A DNA stretch of 64,000 bases from Pilatotrama ljubarskyi. Lineage: Eukaryota; Basidiomycota; Agaricomycetes; Polyporales; Polyporaceae. A program made the position numbers and the translations under genes. Where the stretch lies: positions 133,122-197,121 of the forward strand of contig MU277701.1 of the NCBI GenBank assembly GCA_022385805.1, read 5' to 3'. The notes under the pieces were generated by a model, which did not search any database, was not told the DNA's origin, and saw only the letters and a list, made by a program, of their open reading frames with translations. This document shows, piece by piece, positions 1 through 12,282 of this stretch (position 1 is its first letter; every line of letters starts with the position of its first letter).

Positions 1-2198
1 GATAGCTACCTGGTGTGCTCATGACGAAGACGATGAAGATGATGATGGAGTTCGACAGTAGTTGGACAGACCAGCGGTCAATTGACGGTCTGGAGCAAGC
101 AAGCCAAGAGAGTGGTAAGTTCACCACCCCGGCTTACTTACCGGCGTGCCCCGCCGTTCCGCTGGACCGGTCCTCAAGAGTATCTGAAGCGCTCATCTTA
201 TTTACTCTTGTGAGCATCGCCAGCATCACCTAGAAGGCATCACGTCCTGGTTGGAGAGGTAGCAAGTTCTTGGTATACCAAGCAAAATACAGAGGTCAAG
301 CAAGGGCGTCACTCCAACCTACTGGGTTGCCTTTTCCGGCACCCCGGAACAGTGGATCCACAATCTGGAGGTCTGCGATCTTCTTACCGACCTGCTGGTC
401 CCAAATTCCTCGCCTCCTCCCGCAGCTGGTTGTCCGCCGTTCTTCTCCCGCCTCGGTCATCATAGAAATTACCCTCCTACAATCGTGCCAACTGCGTGCG
501 GCGAAACTGATCTGAGCGGTGTCTGTCCCCGCTCAACCTGAAGGAAATCCCATCCTTGGTCGTCTTCTACGGGCATTTCGGCGAGACCTCCGTTCGGGAA
601 CAGCCGACTGCGAACCTGCTCCAAGAAGTCGAGAGTATCGCGATGTTGGCGACTCGGAGCCTCCTCGGAGCGTCATGGCACAGCGGAGGGCAGGTTGTTG
701 GCGGTGAAACTGCGAGGAACGCTATTGTTCTAAGCAGCGGACTACTGCACACCTACGCTCCACTGGACACTACGTGCATTTAGTGTGAGTACTGACATTC
801 CTCCGACCTCGTATCCGGTTTGTACAGTGTTACAACCCACCTTGGTTCCGCCGGTCTCCGGTGCGTTTATCTCCTTCTCGGAGCTTAGAACACTAGACAC
901 ACCAACAATGACACAGAGCTCCAGGCTAGCCACCTGCACTAACAAGTCTTGAGCTTCCCGCGCGCCACACCGTGACGCTCTCCGCCCACCTTCATACTCA
1001 ATGTTTATAGCACCTCCACGGAGCAGGGCGCCACTTTCCACGGCGGTAGTACTTGCTTCTGACCTGTTTCCTTTGCTTACCATAGCAAAAAAGCAATGTA
1101 CTACCTCCGGAAGATTAGCCTGCGAAGGGACGTCGGCCTGAGGCCACCCGAAGTCTTCTCGACATCTTCAGCATATCATCCGACAACTACTGCGATATCC
1201 CTACACAGGAGTACCGTCCAGATTTTGCGAGTTCTAGTCGAACATCTGTAGGCAGGTCCGGGCCTGTTCTGAGTCCGTGTGTCATGAAGTCAGTCTGTGG
1301 CAATGTATACTGGTAACTGCGGATCTGCTCATGCGCTGATGCCCCTCCATCTGCAGGGTTATATTTGGATGTCGCATGGCTTCCCTATCTCCAAATCGTA
1401 CGCCTACCTCCTACGCCCATAACGACCGGAAGGACGTGTAATTGCGTTGCAGTTCCCCTTGGCCGCCAATTCTCTCTTCTCATCGATCACTATAATTGAC
1501 CCCCCAATGAGACTCACAGGCCTCCTCACGTCCGCGTGTAGAGGCACGGATTACCTGTGCGTCATCTTGAAGTATCATAGTAATCCAGGTGTCCTCGACA
1601 CTTGTCAGTGTCTCGCAAAGTTTGCCTTCGTAATCCAGCTCACGCCGGCGTTGACGACAAGCTCCGACTTCTGGTAAACAACTCTCCCCATGCGAAGCCA
1701 TTCCAGCCGACGACTATGAGCTGAGGCTCTCGGCAACGACGCGCACCACCTTGACCCTCTCCTCGCAATCCGCCGCTCTCACGGTCGCTTCCCTCGCGTG
1801 CCCACGTTGACCCTCATTTTCCCTCCCTCCGGAACTGCAGACTTCATTCTGCCACGGCGACCATGTGCGCGCACAGTCTGCTGACTCGCGACCGGAGTCT
1901 CAGGACGAATTCGCGGAGCTGGACGTCATCGCGAACTCCGACGCAAGCCCCGGGTCAGAACGCGCACAGGCGATGAGACCGCTGCAGGACGAGACAGAAG
2001 CTCGCCTGCGCGTTCTCATGTCCACCTTGATATGAAGTCCACGCCTTGTCCGCGAGTTGTCGGGCCCTTGAGCTCATATCGGCACCTGGTTTGTTACAAC
2101 ATTGCGATAGATACCGGACGCTCAACGCCCGCTCGATCAGTACAATGCGGATGCGTGCTACTTTCGACGGTGATAGATCGTACACGAACGAGCTACCG
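1..2198. other. No confident gene; possible decayed coding fragments
   Basis: No start-to-stop model holds here. Two plus-strand stretches look coding by composition but lie in different frames: about 320-530 (contains TPEQWIHNLEVCDLL) and about 533-780 (contains SLVVFYGHFGETS). The gap between them is too short for an intron, so they look like a frameshifted relic or chance. Base 1 starts inside an acidic run (DEDDEDDD in one frame), so a gene could be cut by the window edge. From 800 to 2198 I see only short unrelated frames. Confidence 0.3.
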
Positions 2199-5100
2199 CT
2201 ACATAGCTTCCGCCGGTCCCCACGCGCGTACTCTCTGAATGCCTTCGTCGTACTGAGTCAGGAGATCGACCGCTGGCGGGGGCGTGGCTGACTCCGCCAC
2301 CCGTCTACGGCGGTTTGGAATATGTGAAAGGGGTGAAACGGGGATCGGGAACCACCCTTGGTTGCCGGATACTGAGGATCCCGCCAGTGGAGCGGTCACA
2401 TCCATGTGTCCTCTGGAGAGATCGTCGGTAGAGTGCCATGGCCCTACCAGCGGGGGCGGCATAGGCATGATGATGCCACCGCCCATGGGCTGAGGCATAT
2501 AGATAGACTCCGTTGGACCGCATCGATAATTGCGCATACCCGGCTCTTCGATGGCCCAGGCGCGAATGCTAGGGATGAACGTTTGAACAGTGTGACAAAG
2601 CCTTTTATGACAGGGGCGACGTGACCACTTACCACTTCTTGACCTTGTCATGACGAGTGAGGAAGTGTGAAGAGATCACCTCCTGCATTTGTCGGTTCAG
2701 CAATGAGCTCATAGGATACCGTAGGAAGCACTGACCCGCCATAGTCCGTCTTTGTGTTCATCCCTCAACCAGTCCACGATTGCCCAACGAGTGGTTTGCA
2801 TGATGATATTCTTGTTGTAATGTATGCTCGCTTGGTTCCGGGGGTTTGCTCGGCCGAACCCAGGTCTGTGCAACAGCGTCAGCTTGACTGGAGATCTACA
2901 TATCTGTGCAAACGGCAAGCGTACTCATTAAAGTACGGCAAGTCGACCAGGATCATGCTCTGAATGGATACGACCACTTGTAGAAGAGTCGACTTCCGAG
3001 GAGCCCACTGTTCCTCAGGCCTTGCAGCGAGACCATGATTAGCCGTAGCATCTGCGATGTGGCCGCAGATTGGTGACGTACCTGCCCTGCCACGTCCCAA
3101 GTAGCGACAAGCAGACCTTCCCGTTGCTGTACAAGTTCGGGTTGAAGCGCACCGTTCCCCCGCCCGTTGTGCGCAGGTGCATCAGCGGCGGCTTGTTCGG
3201 GTACTCCAGCGGAATGAAGCAGTCGAACTCGAACAGGCCCCCGGCGTACGGCGTCCCCTCCGGGCCCGCGATCATGATCTTCCTGCGGAGCAGAGCGGAT
3301 CAGTGATCCATTACGAGCATGATCGACGTCGACCGCGGTCGATCCCATGACTCTAACGAAATGGACCTACAATGCGTCATTCCGGACCTCGTCCACACGC
3401 ACCCACACGCCGGGCGGGAGACTGGTGGCCATCACAGCAAGCTCTTTGACGAGGTGCAGGCGGTCCTTAGGGTTGCGCGTGGCGTTGGCGGTCTGCGTGA
3501 GCTCTCGGGCGTAGTAGTACCCAGGGTAGTCGAGGCCCGCCCCGTCGGAGGCCGGTCGAGAAAGGGAGACATGCTGGAAGGCGAGGCGCTCGCACTCGCG
3601 CGCGTAGGTGCGCTCCATGTCGATGTCGGGGTCCTTACCTTTGCCCTTAGCCGCGGATCGTGATGCTGGCGAAGAGGTGCGCGGCGGCTCTTTGAGGACT
3701 TCGGTCGGGTCCTTGCCCATGGCGATCATGGCACGCTCAAGGTCGTCCTTCACGGCGATGATGTCCCCGCACAACGAGGCTGCCTTCACCATATTCTCCG
3801 TGTCTTCTCCGTCACTTGCAGACTCAAGCATGCTGGAGGCTCCGGATAGGAACGTCTCGCACTGCTTGGTTAGCTTCTTGAAGTGCGCATACAGAGGGGG
3901 GGCCGGGATGGGCTCGCCTCCCTCGCTGTCCGTCTCCCAGATGATCTCGCCGTCACCCCACATCCAGTCTTCGAGGCCGCAGCTCCGGGACATCTCCCAG
4001 CGGGGTCCTACGAGTACCTAGCACAAACTCAGCATATTTGGACCAACAGATGACGACGGAGGTACTTCAAGTGTTAGTTCGCAGTCAGCCATCCGTCTCA
4101 GCAGCGAGAACACAGAGTGGTAGACGTCGATCCGGCTGATCCAGTCCGTCACCGAGTCGTTCCGGAGCAGGGTCGCCAGCAGATCCGGCAGTTGAGACAG
4201 CAAGAGGAGCGAGCCGATAGCCGGGTGAGGAAGCATGTCGTAGATTTGAGTATTCTCTGAGTATGGGCAGGGAAGGAAATCCGTGATCGTCTTGAGGGCT
4301 GCCAGTATGATCTGGTCAAACTGAATAGCTGTAGGATCGTGTTGGTCCGAGTTGTCTGGTCGCGCAGAGGAGGCTCCCCGACCGCCACTGCGACCGCGGC
4401 CACGGCCACGACTACGAACGCGACTGCTGTAGCCTAAGAGAACATCCTCATGGCAATCAAGGAAAGCGTCGTAGTCGTCCCCATAGCTGTAGCTACCTCC
4501 GCGACCTGAGCCGTATCCGGTACCGCCGGGTCCGACGCTGCCGACTTGCTTCTTGCGGGACGTCGCGGCCGCTTTTTGAGCGCGCTCATTAGCCGTGGCA
4601 CGTTCAGCGAGGTATTGGCGGTCAAATGCTCCGAGAGCTTCGTACAGGGCAACGATACGGACGTCGGCGCAGCATGTCTCGACACGACAGTCTTCGTTGT
4701 GGGTCTTGCCTTTGCATAAGGGCGAGCATGATACGGGTGACATACAACCACGACAGTGACTGGTCTTGCATGATTTACATTGTACGTGCAGGAGGCGTAG
4801 TAAGCCCGAAAGAGGTACCTGTTGGGAGTACATGACCTGAGGTGCATTGTCTGAGTACACGACTCTGGTAGCTGCGGCAGTCGCGAACTTACAGGACCGC
4901 GAGGCGAAGGGAGTTTCGCGCCGCACGAGCAAGTACGTTCGCCTCTGAACAGGTCTTTGTATTGCTCTAGCACGGCAGCAGGCCATTGAGCGGCACCAGA
5001 ATCCGAACGGGACCTCGCTTTGCCCTTCACGGAGGGCGGATTGCTGGATGAGTTCGACGGGGAACCGTCAGGCACAACATCCTGGACTTCCCACTCTTTG

Positions 5101-5447
5101 GCAAGACGGCGGGCGACGGCTTCGTCGTCCTCTTGCATCTCAACGTCGTCGTCAGATATTACAATGACATCGTCACCGTCACCGTCACCGTCAGGGGCGA
5201 CTCTGCCACAGGCACGCGAGCCACTCGGTCCGCCCGATGCGTTCGACGGTCCAGGTGCGTTCCACTCCTGGTGAAGTCTTTTGGCAAGGGCTTCGCTCTC
5301 TTCTTGCGCCTTGATCTGCGCGAGAATGGACTGGAGCGAGTCCTCGCCGTCGTCGTAGTCGGATATGTCGATCGGCGCGACGGTCGGTCTCTTTGTCCTG
5401 TCCTTGCGGGGTGACTCCGGAGACAAGCGACGTTTCTGACCGCGCAT
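2199..5447 (-). CDS. BIRC6-type large ubiquitin-conjugating enzyme (E2) with Cys-rich module
   Basis: Eight exons: 5447-4893, 4836-4066, 4017-3371, 3282-3082, 3020-2925, 2865-2736, 2682-2633, 2568-2199; 939 aa. The C-terminal third is a UBC fold of the BIRC6/Apollon type. It has [15 protein letters not shown], the Asn motif [13 protein letters not shown] with the expected catalytic Cys near 715, then GTWQGRPEEQW and a long tail ([18 protein letters not shown]). Like other E2s it should take ubiquitin from E1 as a thioester. The N-terminal part has two acidic repeats ending in RLHQEW and RLAKEW (UIM-like), followed at about 170-250 by a dense Cys/His cluster ([23 protein letters not shown]) and then an RGRG-rich linker. 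No BIR domain is visible. The family call is firm. The Cys cluster acting as a built-in RING-like or zinc module is inference. It shares its promoter with the kinase at 5881. Confidence 0.88.
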
Positions 5448-5880
5448 GTCGAGCCCCGTAGCGAGAAATATGCCGTACTATATATCTGGTCAATATCCAA
5501 AAAAAAAAAACGCGATAGTGGACGGGCAACGCGAGAGAGCAGAGGAGAGAGCGGGAGACGCGCGACGCGCCGGAGCTGCGGGGCGTGTTCGAGAGACTGG
5601 GCCGGATTTGGACGAACGCGGCTGGCTGCTCGTTGCACTCGCCCCGTTCCTCAGCCATCCCGCCCTCGCCTCCTCGTCCTCCCTCTCTCTCTCCCCGTCG
5701 TCGTCCTCTCCGTTCTTGTTTTATCTTTCACTGCTCCTCGTGCTCTCCTTTACGCTGTCTGACGACTGCTCGATCTTACTGCCGCGTCTCTCCATTCTCC
5801 GTCTCCATTTATTCGGATCTAGATAGCCCTCACGACCACATCCACGACCTCTTAACGCACGCACCCATTGCGCGCTCTCG
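5448..5880. promoter_or_regulatory. Shared head-to-head promoter region, E2 / STE20 kinase
   Basis: These 433 bp separate two divergent start codons. The segment holds a TATA-like tatatat near 5478, an A-run near 5500, and a long pyrimidine-rich stretch at about 5660-5790 on the kinase side. Such CT-rich tracts are common just upstream of fungal transcription starts. No transcription-factor site can be assigned from sequence alone. Confidence 0.5.
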
Positions 5881-8030
5881 ATGGTAAGTTTCTGACCCCC
5901 GACCCATCCCCGATGGTCGCCCGATACTCCAGGACGTTGACCGTCCTCCAGGAGAACCACCGCCAGGATCCAGAGGAGTTCTATGTCAAGCAGGACAGAA
6001 TTGGTGCGCAGATCCCCCGCTTTCTGCATCTACTATCTCCGGAGCGTTTCATACTTACCCCGCCTCACTGCGCAGGCAAGGGCTCCTTCGGAGAGGTCTA
6101 CAAAGGGTGCGTCTTCGCAGTTTAGCACTTATCGCCGTGGTTCACGCGCTTATTGCCACCCTCCAGCTACGACAAGCGCACTCAAAAGACGGTGGCCATA
6201 AAGATCATTGATCTCGAGAGTGCAGAAGATGAGATCGAGGACATACAACAAGAGATCCAAATCTTGTCTCAACTCGATTCCCCTCATGTCACCAAGTACC
6301 ATGGCTCGTACTTGAAGGGTTCTCACCTCTGGATCGTCATGGAGTGCGTGTCCTCTCTCACACGATCACTCTGACTCGCTCATCTGTCCCCCGCAGATAT
6401 TGCTCGGGCGGATCGTGCTCAGACTTGGTATGACATCACAACTCCGTGCGCATAGCCTAGTTCTCACAGCCCCCGCAGATGAAACCGGGCGTGTTCCGCG
6501 AGGAGTACATCGCTATCATCGTCCGTGAACTTCTGAAGGGTCTTGAGTACCTCCATACCGAAGGGAAGCTTCACCGAGACATCAAAGGTGCGTCCACTTA
6601 CCGGTGGATGTGACTCCGGACTCATTCCTGCCAATTCCTCGTAGCTGCGAATATCTTGCTATCTGCCAATGGTGATGTCAAGCTGGCGGACTTTGGTGTG
6701 TCGGGACAGCTGTCTGGTACCTTGTCCGCGAAGAAGAATACCTTTGTGGGGACGCCCTACTGGATGTCTCCAGAAGTCATAAAGCAGAGCGGCTATGACC
6801 ACAAAGCCGATATCTGGAGTCTGGGCATCACCGCCATCGAACTGGCAAAGGGAGAACCACCATACGCTGAGCTCCATCCCATGAAGGTTTGTGTCGGAGT
6901 CCATCGTCGTCTTGCGCATCGCCTTGACTCGCCGCTCACGGAACTATCCACCGCAGGTCCTGTTCCTCATTCCCAAGAACCCTCCTCCGACTTTGGAAGG
7001 TCCATTTTCGAAGGCGTTCCGGGAATTCGTGTCTTGCTGTCTGCAACGCGACCCCAAGGATGTGAGTTCCGTCCATGCCCCCTCCCTTCTTCCCAGACTT
7101 AGACTGAGAATCCTGCGCTAGCGCCCGACCGCCCGGGAACTTCTCAAGCACAAGTTCATCCGCATGGCGAAGAAGACGAACTACTTGACAGAACTTATCG
7201 AGCGCCACGAACGCTGGAAGGCAGAGGGCGGCGAGAGGGTCGAGGAGGAAGAGCGGCATCACGTCGAGGAGCTGTATGTATCGCCTAGCCTGCCTCCGTT
7301 CCTGCATGACAGCACTCACCAATATCGCGTGCCTCCTTCTAGGAACGGTGGCTCTGACCCCGAGGATCTGTGGGACTTCGGCACAGTGCGCCATGCCGGC
7401 ACTGTTGGGCGCGCCAACCCGAACCCTGTGCAGGTCTCCGGGCCCCCGCTCACCTGGGAAATGAACGGCCGCGTCCCGTCGGACGACTCCTCCAACTCGA
7501 GCTCGACGTTCACTGCGGGGCGGCGCGGGGTGTCGGATACGTCCTCTATCGCGACGAGCATCAACACCAAGGGCGATCTCCCGCCCATCCCGGCGCCGTC
7601 TTCTGCGGCCGCCGCCGCGTCGAAACGGTTCGACCAGCAGGCCACCATCCGGCACGGGCCTGGGGGACTGAGCCGCGAGCCGTCAGACGAAGACGACTAC
7701 GCAGACTACGCGACTGCGAACCACCGCGACGTCGACGACGACCTGCCGGACACGACCATGCTCGATTCGGTCGTATTGCCCGCCATCGCATCGGTGCGTT
7801 TCGTCACCCTCTTTCTATATGATCTGTCTGTAGGTTTGGCAGCATGCTGACACAAACCTGTCCGGTTGTTCTTCTAGCTGTTCCCGCGGGTTGCGACGCA
7901 GGAGGCGCGGGTGGCGCTCAGCGCGCTGCAGCGTGCTTTCACGGACGCTGAGCGCATTATACCGGGTGTCACCCTAGAGCTTATCAACGAGATTGTGGAC
8001 TCGGTCGAGCGTGTGGACGACGACCGATGA
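5881..8030 (+). CDS. STE20-family protein kinase, GCK-III group (MST3/MST4/Nak1-like)
   Basis: Exons 5881-5883, 5952-6003, 6076-6106, 6167-6343, 6397-6427, 6479-6587, 6645-6886, 6957-7061, 7122-7273, 7343-7793, 7878-8030; 501 aa. The kinase domain starts almost at the N-terminus, as in GCK-III enzymes. Landmarks are the Gly-loop [11 protein letters not shown] (19-29), VAIK Lys41, HRDIKAANILL with Asp132, DFG at 150-152, and the activation segment [16 protein letters not shown] Ser-rich linker and a conserved C-terminal helical segment ([14 protein letters not shown]) follow. Relatives act in morphogenesis, septation and polarity with MO25-type partners; that role is family knowledge. The start is unusual: the first coding exon is the ATG alone, directly followed by gtaagt. 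The fallback start is an in-frame ATG at 5913, which would add 13 residues by retaining part of intron 1. Confidence 0.93.
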
Positions 8031-8408
8031 GCATGAGCCCCTCTCGCCCCGCCGGGCGCGCTGCGGACAATCAGCCCTCATTCGTACATATTTCTCTCGT
8101 TTTCGTCGCCTTGCTACTTCCCTGGACGATCGCCATCTCAAGCTTCGCCTCTCAATCCCCCCTGCCCACGCTCAGTAACCATTGCCACTACCCTCCGTAC
8201 ACATACCTAGCCATGCACCTGCTAATTGTGCGATTGCATGTATCCCCATCGTCCCATTATCCCCCTGTCTTGGCGCACCGCTCCTCTCCTGGCACTGCAG
8301 TACTACCAATGATGTATACCATAGCCTTTCCAGCAGCATACCAGTAATCGAAACAAACGTGTATTCGCATCACACATCCTCTCGGTGTGTGCGCGCGCGC
8401 TCTCAGAG
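8031..8408. other. Convergent 3' region, kinase / AP-3 delta
   Basis: These 378 bp lie between two converging stop codons. The sequence is CT-rich with a short gtgtgtgcgcgcgc run near 8385. I see no further gene. Confidence 0.6.
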
Positions 8409-11400
8409 TCAAGGCGCCGCCACCGCCGACGTACTGTCTACCTTCGATGTCCGTTTCTTTTCCTTCTTGCCCCCGCTGGTCCCCTTCTTCTTCGCCCGCG
8501 TGACCTTGATAGGTTGTGGTGTCTCAGAACGGGGCTCGTCAACGTCGAGGTCGTATGGTGCAAAGCGAGATGGTGGCGGCGCGGTGGTGCCTGCCGGGGT
8601 CGACGCCCCGTTGCCGTTCCCGAGTCGCGCTGGAGAGCTCGTTCCCGAGGCCCGCGGAGAACGTGCGGCGGCGCCCTCGGGCATCTCGCCCGTCTTGTCT
8701 ATGACGAAGGTCTGGGCGGCTGGAGAGGGCGAGTTTCGGAGGCTGGGCAGGCGTGGCGTCGCAGCTGCGCGCCGGCATCGTCATTGTAGCGGTCAGCGTG
8801 CTGCCTCACGCTTATCGGAACCTAAGGCGGAAAAAAGCTTACCTTGTGATAGGGGCGGCAAGTCATCGAGCTTCACGACGGGTATCGAGTCTACGTCGGC
8901 GGCGTTCAAGCTTGCGGCTCGAGTGGTTGAAGGCCGGTCGTCGACGAGGTAGTACGGGTCGTCCCGGAGGCGCTCGAGTCTCTCCGCCCTTCTCTGTGAG
9001 GCGGAGCGTCCGAAGAAGCATCCGTCAGTAGCATGCCCGCCATTGCAGGAAGCAACCAAGAGCAACTCACGCGCTCCCGCTCCGCTCGCTCCTCTGCAGT
9101 CTCGACGGCCGGCTGCGCTGGGGATGCGCTACGCGCTCTCTCTTCAGCAGGTTCCTCAGCCTTGCCCTTGCCTTTCCGCTTCGTCTTCCCTGCGTCCTTC
9201 TTGCCCTTCTTCGCTTTCTTACCTTCAGCGCCGTCAGCCGCACCGAGGTCGGGTAGTGACTCTTCCTGCCACGGCACGATCCAGGCGTCCAAGTCGAGCC
9301 CTTCCGGTACCGGAACGCTCGCCTGTGCAGACTGAGCGACGGCATTGAGTTGGTACGCGCTGAAGAGCGGCTTCATGAGGTATAGGCTCTTCGGGAAGCG
9401 CAGTTCCGCGGACGGCTCGCCAAAACCGTTCGAGCCCGCTTCCCCGTACATGAAGTCGGAGCGCGGCTTGGGCTTGTGCGCCGAAAGGTCGGCGCGGATG
9501 AACGTGAAAAGCTGGAGCGCCTCCGCAGCCTGTGAAATACCGGAACATCGATTGTCAGCGAATTCGGGCCTGGAGACGAAGCGTTGCAGTACGTACCCGC
9601 TCTTGTACTTCAATATCCGGATGAGTCGCGAAGCTCGCGAGGCGCTCGAGGATATCGTTCACCGTGCCCTGGATCCTGGGCAGATCGTCGTCGTCCCAGC
9701 GCTCGGCGAGTTCAGCTGCCCAGAACCCGAAGACCTTCATCGAGGCATGTACGTAGACGGCGACGATGTCAGGAGGGAGCGTCGTGATGCCCGGTTGGAG
9801 CAGGTATGACAGGAGCTTCTGGGGTTCAGCGAGCTCGCTACAACGGTCAGGTGAATCGGCGTGCATACTCGAGGACGGAGCGCTCACCTGCAGTACTCGC
9901 CGCATATGAAGGCTGCCGCCCAGAGCACCTCGGGACAGCCGCCGTCCTCGGAGGCATTATGCAAGAACGAGTCATCGCTCAGGAGCTTCACCATAAACTG
10001 TACGGCATAGCGCCGCGCGCCGCGTACGCGCCCCGTGATGTCGACGAGCTGTTCACGTATCTCTGCACCGATGTTCACCCGCGCGACGTATGCGAGGTCG
10101 ACGAGCACGGAGATGTACCACTCGAAGTCGGTGACATTGTCGTACACATCCTGCGAGCCGAGCGCCAGGATGCGTTGCGCGAGCGTCAGCCGATACGCCG
10201 GTGACTGCGAGGGTGGGACACCGGGCTTCGTAGTCGGAGCCGTCGAAGACGCGAATTGTGACAGTACTTGGGACGCTGAGGGAAGGGCAGTAGACTCGGA
10301 CTTCACCAAATGGGAGAGGAGTTGCTGGATGATCGGTTGGAGATTGTGTCGGCTGACCTAACGGCGCGCGTGAATATGGGTACGATGCGGGACGAGGAAT
10401 GGAACAGACCATAGCGGAGACAAGATCGAGAGCGCGCATACGAATACTGATGTCTTCGGCGTTGACGCTAGATAGGATCATATCTTGGTATTCCGCCACC
10501 AGTTCTGGATGCGTGGGCACAATCTTCACCATTGCTAGCAGCGCGATGTACTTCACTAGCACAACCGGTCAATCTACAGTCCCGGGTAGACATCCCAAGG
10601 AAAGTTATGCTCACGGTTCTGGTCTCGGTCTTGCAGGAAGCCCGCCAACTTGGTGACACATGTCCTTGCCAGTTGGTTCCCTGAATATCCCTGGAGCATG
10701 CCTCCTATGATACATGTGCGGACACATTCATACAGCAGTGAGATTGCAGAAGTGGTTGAAATGAGGTCCGTGATGGGCGGTTGCAGCTTCTTCACCAGGC
10801 GGGGCTCGTACGGAGTCAGAGTCCCAAACTATACGTAGCAATAAGCGCATATCCTTTCTGACGGGGACGCGGCGTGCCTCACAAGTTTTATAATTTTGAT
10901 CAACATCCAGTTGTTCGAGGACGTGGTCAGCAGATGGAACAATTGAGGCGCCAACGGTAGGTAGTCTCGCGGGCTTCGGTGTACCAGCTCGCATAGTACG
11001 TTCACCGTTGCGGCCACAACACCTACGCACCTTGTGAGCACCATCCAGACGTATACCTTTGATTGAAACGGCTCTCACCGTCATCAGGGTCGTCCAACTT
11101 GTCTCGTAGCCGGGTCATGCACTGTGAGAGCACTTCGGGGTATCTGATGATAGCCTTGTAGAGCGCAAGAACAGCGCGCTTCCGTATATGCGGCCGTGAA
11201 TGATTCAGCATTGCAATGAGCTCGGGCGCAAGATCCCGCGCCAACTCGGGAGTCACGATGTCGGACAAGCCGTTGAGAGCCACAGCAACATCTTCTGGTT
11301 TTGAACCAAGATCCTGCTCTTGTATATGAAGATGCCATGTCGACACAAAGGGCCACTACTCACCTTCTTGAGCAGGTTAGTAGTGAGCATCAGCACATCT

Positions 11401-11736
11401 GTATCCTGCTGGAACGACTGCGCAGCAGCGAGGTATCCGATTGTCTTGAGATGTATCCGCGGGGCCGACATAACCTCGACGACGTGAAACGAGGCCCAGG
11501 ACATGTCGTATCCCAGCATGTGTAGCTATGCCATCACAGTCGGTCATGGCGCGCATGAACAACAAGTAGAAAGGACATACGTATGTGAGCTTCAGCACGG
11601 CAGCAGCCTTGATCTCCATGTCCTTGCTCTTGATCTCTCGTCGTATCTCATCTACTGCTTGGGAGATGAACTTGGCCTCATCCTTCTTGTTCGCGCGTAA
11701 ACCGCGAATGAGGTCTTGGAGAGTGCGTTCCCACAT
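8409..11736 (-). CDS. APL5: AP-3 adaptor complex subunit delta
   Basis: Eleven exons: 11736-11581, 11525-11364, 11313-11079, 11022-10883, 10828-10615, 10555-10410, 10357-9888, 9837-9597, 9529-9071, 8993-8843, 8764-8409; 909 aa. The N-terminus opens MWERTLQDLIRGLRANK, the usual adaptin start. Hallmarks of the alpha-solenoid adaptin trunk follow: LGYDMSWASFHVVEVMSA, TIGYLAAAQSF, ALNGLSDIVTPELARDL, NNWMLIKIIKLFG and SLLYECVRTCI. After residue ~600 comes the delta-specific lysine-rich hinge (KKAKKGKKDAGKTKRKGKG) and a C-terminal region with PYYLVDD. AP-3 sorts cargo from endosomes or Golgi to the vacuole; delta is a large subunit pairing with sigma3. The two last exons are less certain than the trunk. 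Confidence 0.93.
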
Positions 11737-12282
11737 CGTGCAGGTCTGCGAGACCTACGGCCGCCGGGTTCGTAGTAAGACGGTAGTTTCAAGAGGCTAG
11801 CGGGCTATCCTGGAACGAAAGCGGTGGCAGGAGGTCGCCTCAGTGCACCCAATGCAACATGTGCCGAAGCTGTACTATAAGCAGTTGTGTACTGCAGCGC
11901 TGAGATCAGCCACACCGTGTCGCCCGTCGTCCCAAGCTGTCCTAGCAGCACCAGATAGCTAATGCTCAGGCAGGAGTTGTCCTAAAGCTCGAGAAAGGCG
12001 AGCGGGACGAGTGGTAGAGTGTCGAGAGTCGAGTGCTCGATTGCCCCGCTTCACGCCAGGACGAGTCGCTCAATATGGAAGGACATTCTCATGCCTACTA
12101 TGACGCACATCTGCTATTATAAACCCACTTTTCCTCAGTCGAAATAAACATGACAGAACAGTGTGCAGACGGTTAACCGATATAAGTGCAGTCCTGCAGC
12201 ATCGATGCGTAGCGTCCATCTAGAAGTATGTACATTGTCCAAACAGTCGTTTCAGGTCATATCAGTACTCGTCCCAGGTCAG
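11737..12282. other. Upstream region of AP-3 delta / 3' flank of glycosyltransferase
   Basis: This is 546 bp with no open coding model. It holds the promoter of AP-3 delta, and the glycosyltransferase stop codon lies at its far end. A small A/T-rich patch (tattataaac) lies near 12114. Confidence 0.5.

Noticed and set aside
5913..5915. ATG at 5913 as the kinase start
   Set aside because: It would retain part of an intron with a strong gtaagt donor and add residues not typical of GCK-III kinases; kept only as an alternative.
6936..7655. 239-codon Arg-rich minus-strand frame
   Set aside because: Antisense to STE20 kinase exons and crosses its introns; Arg richness reflects GC-rich coding sequence on the other strand.
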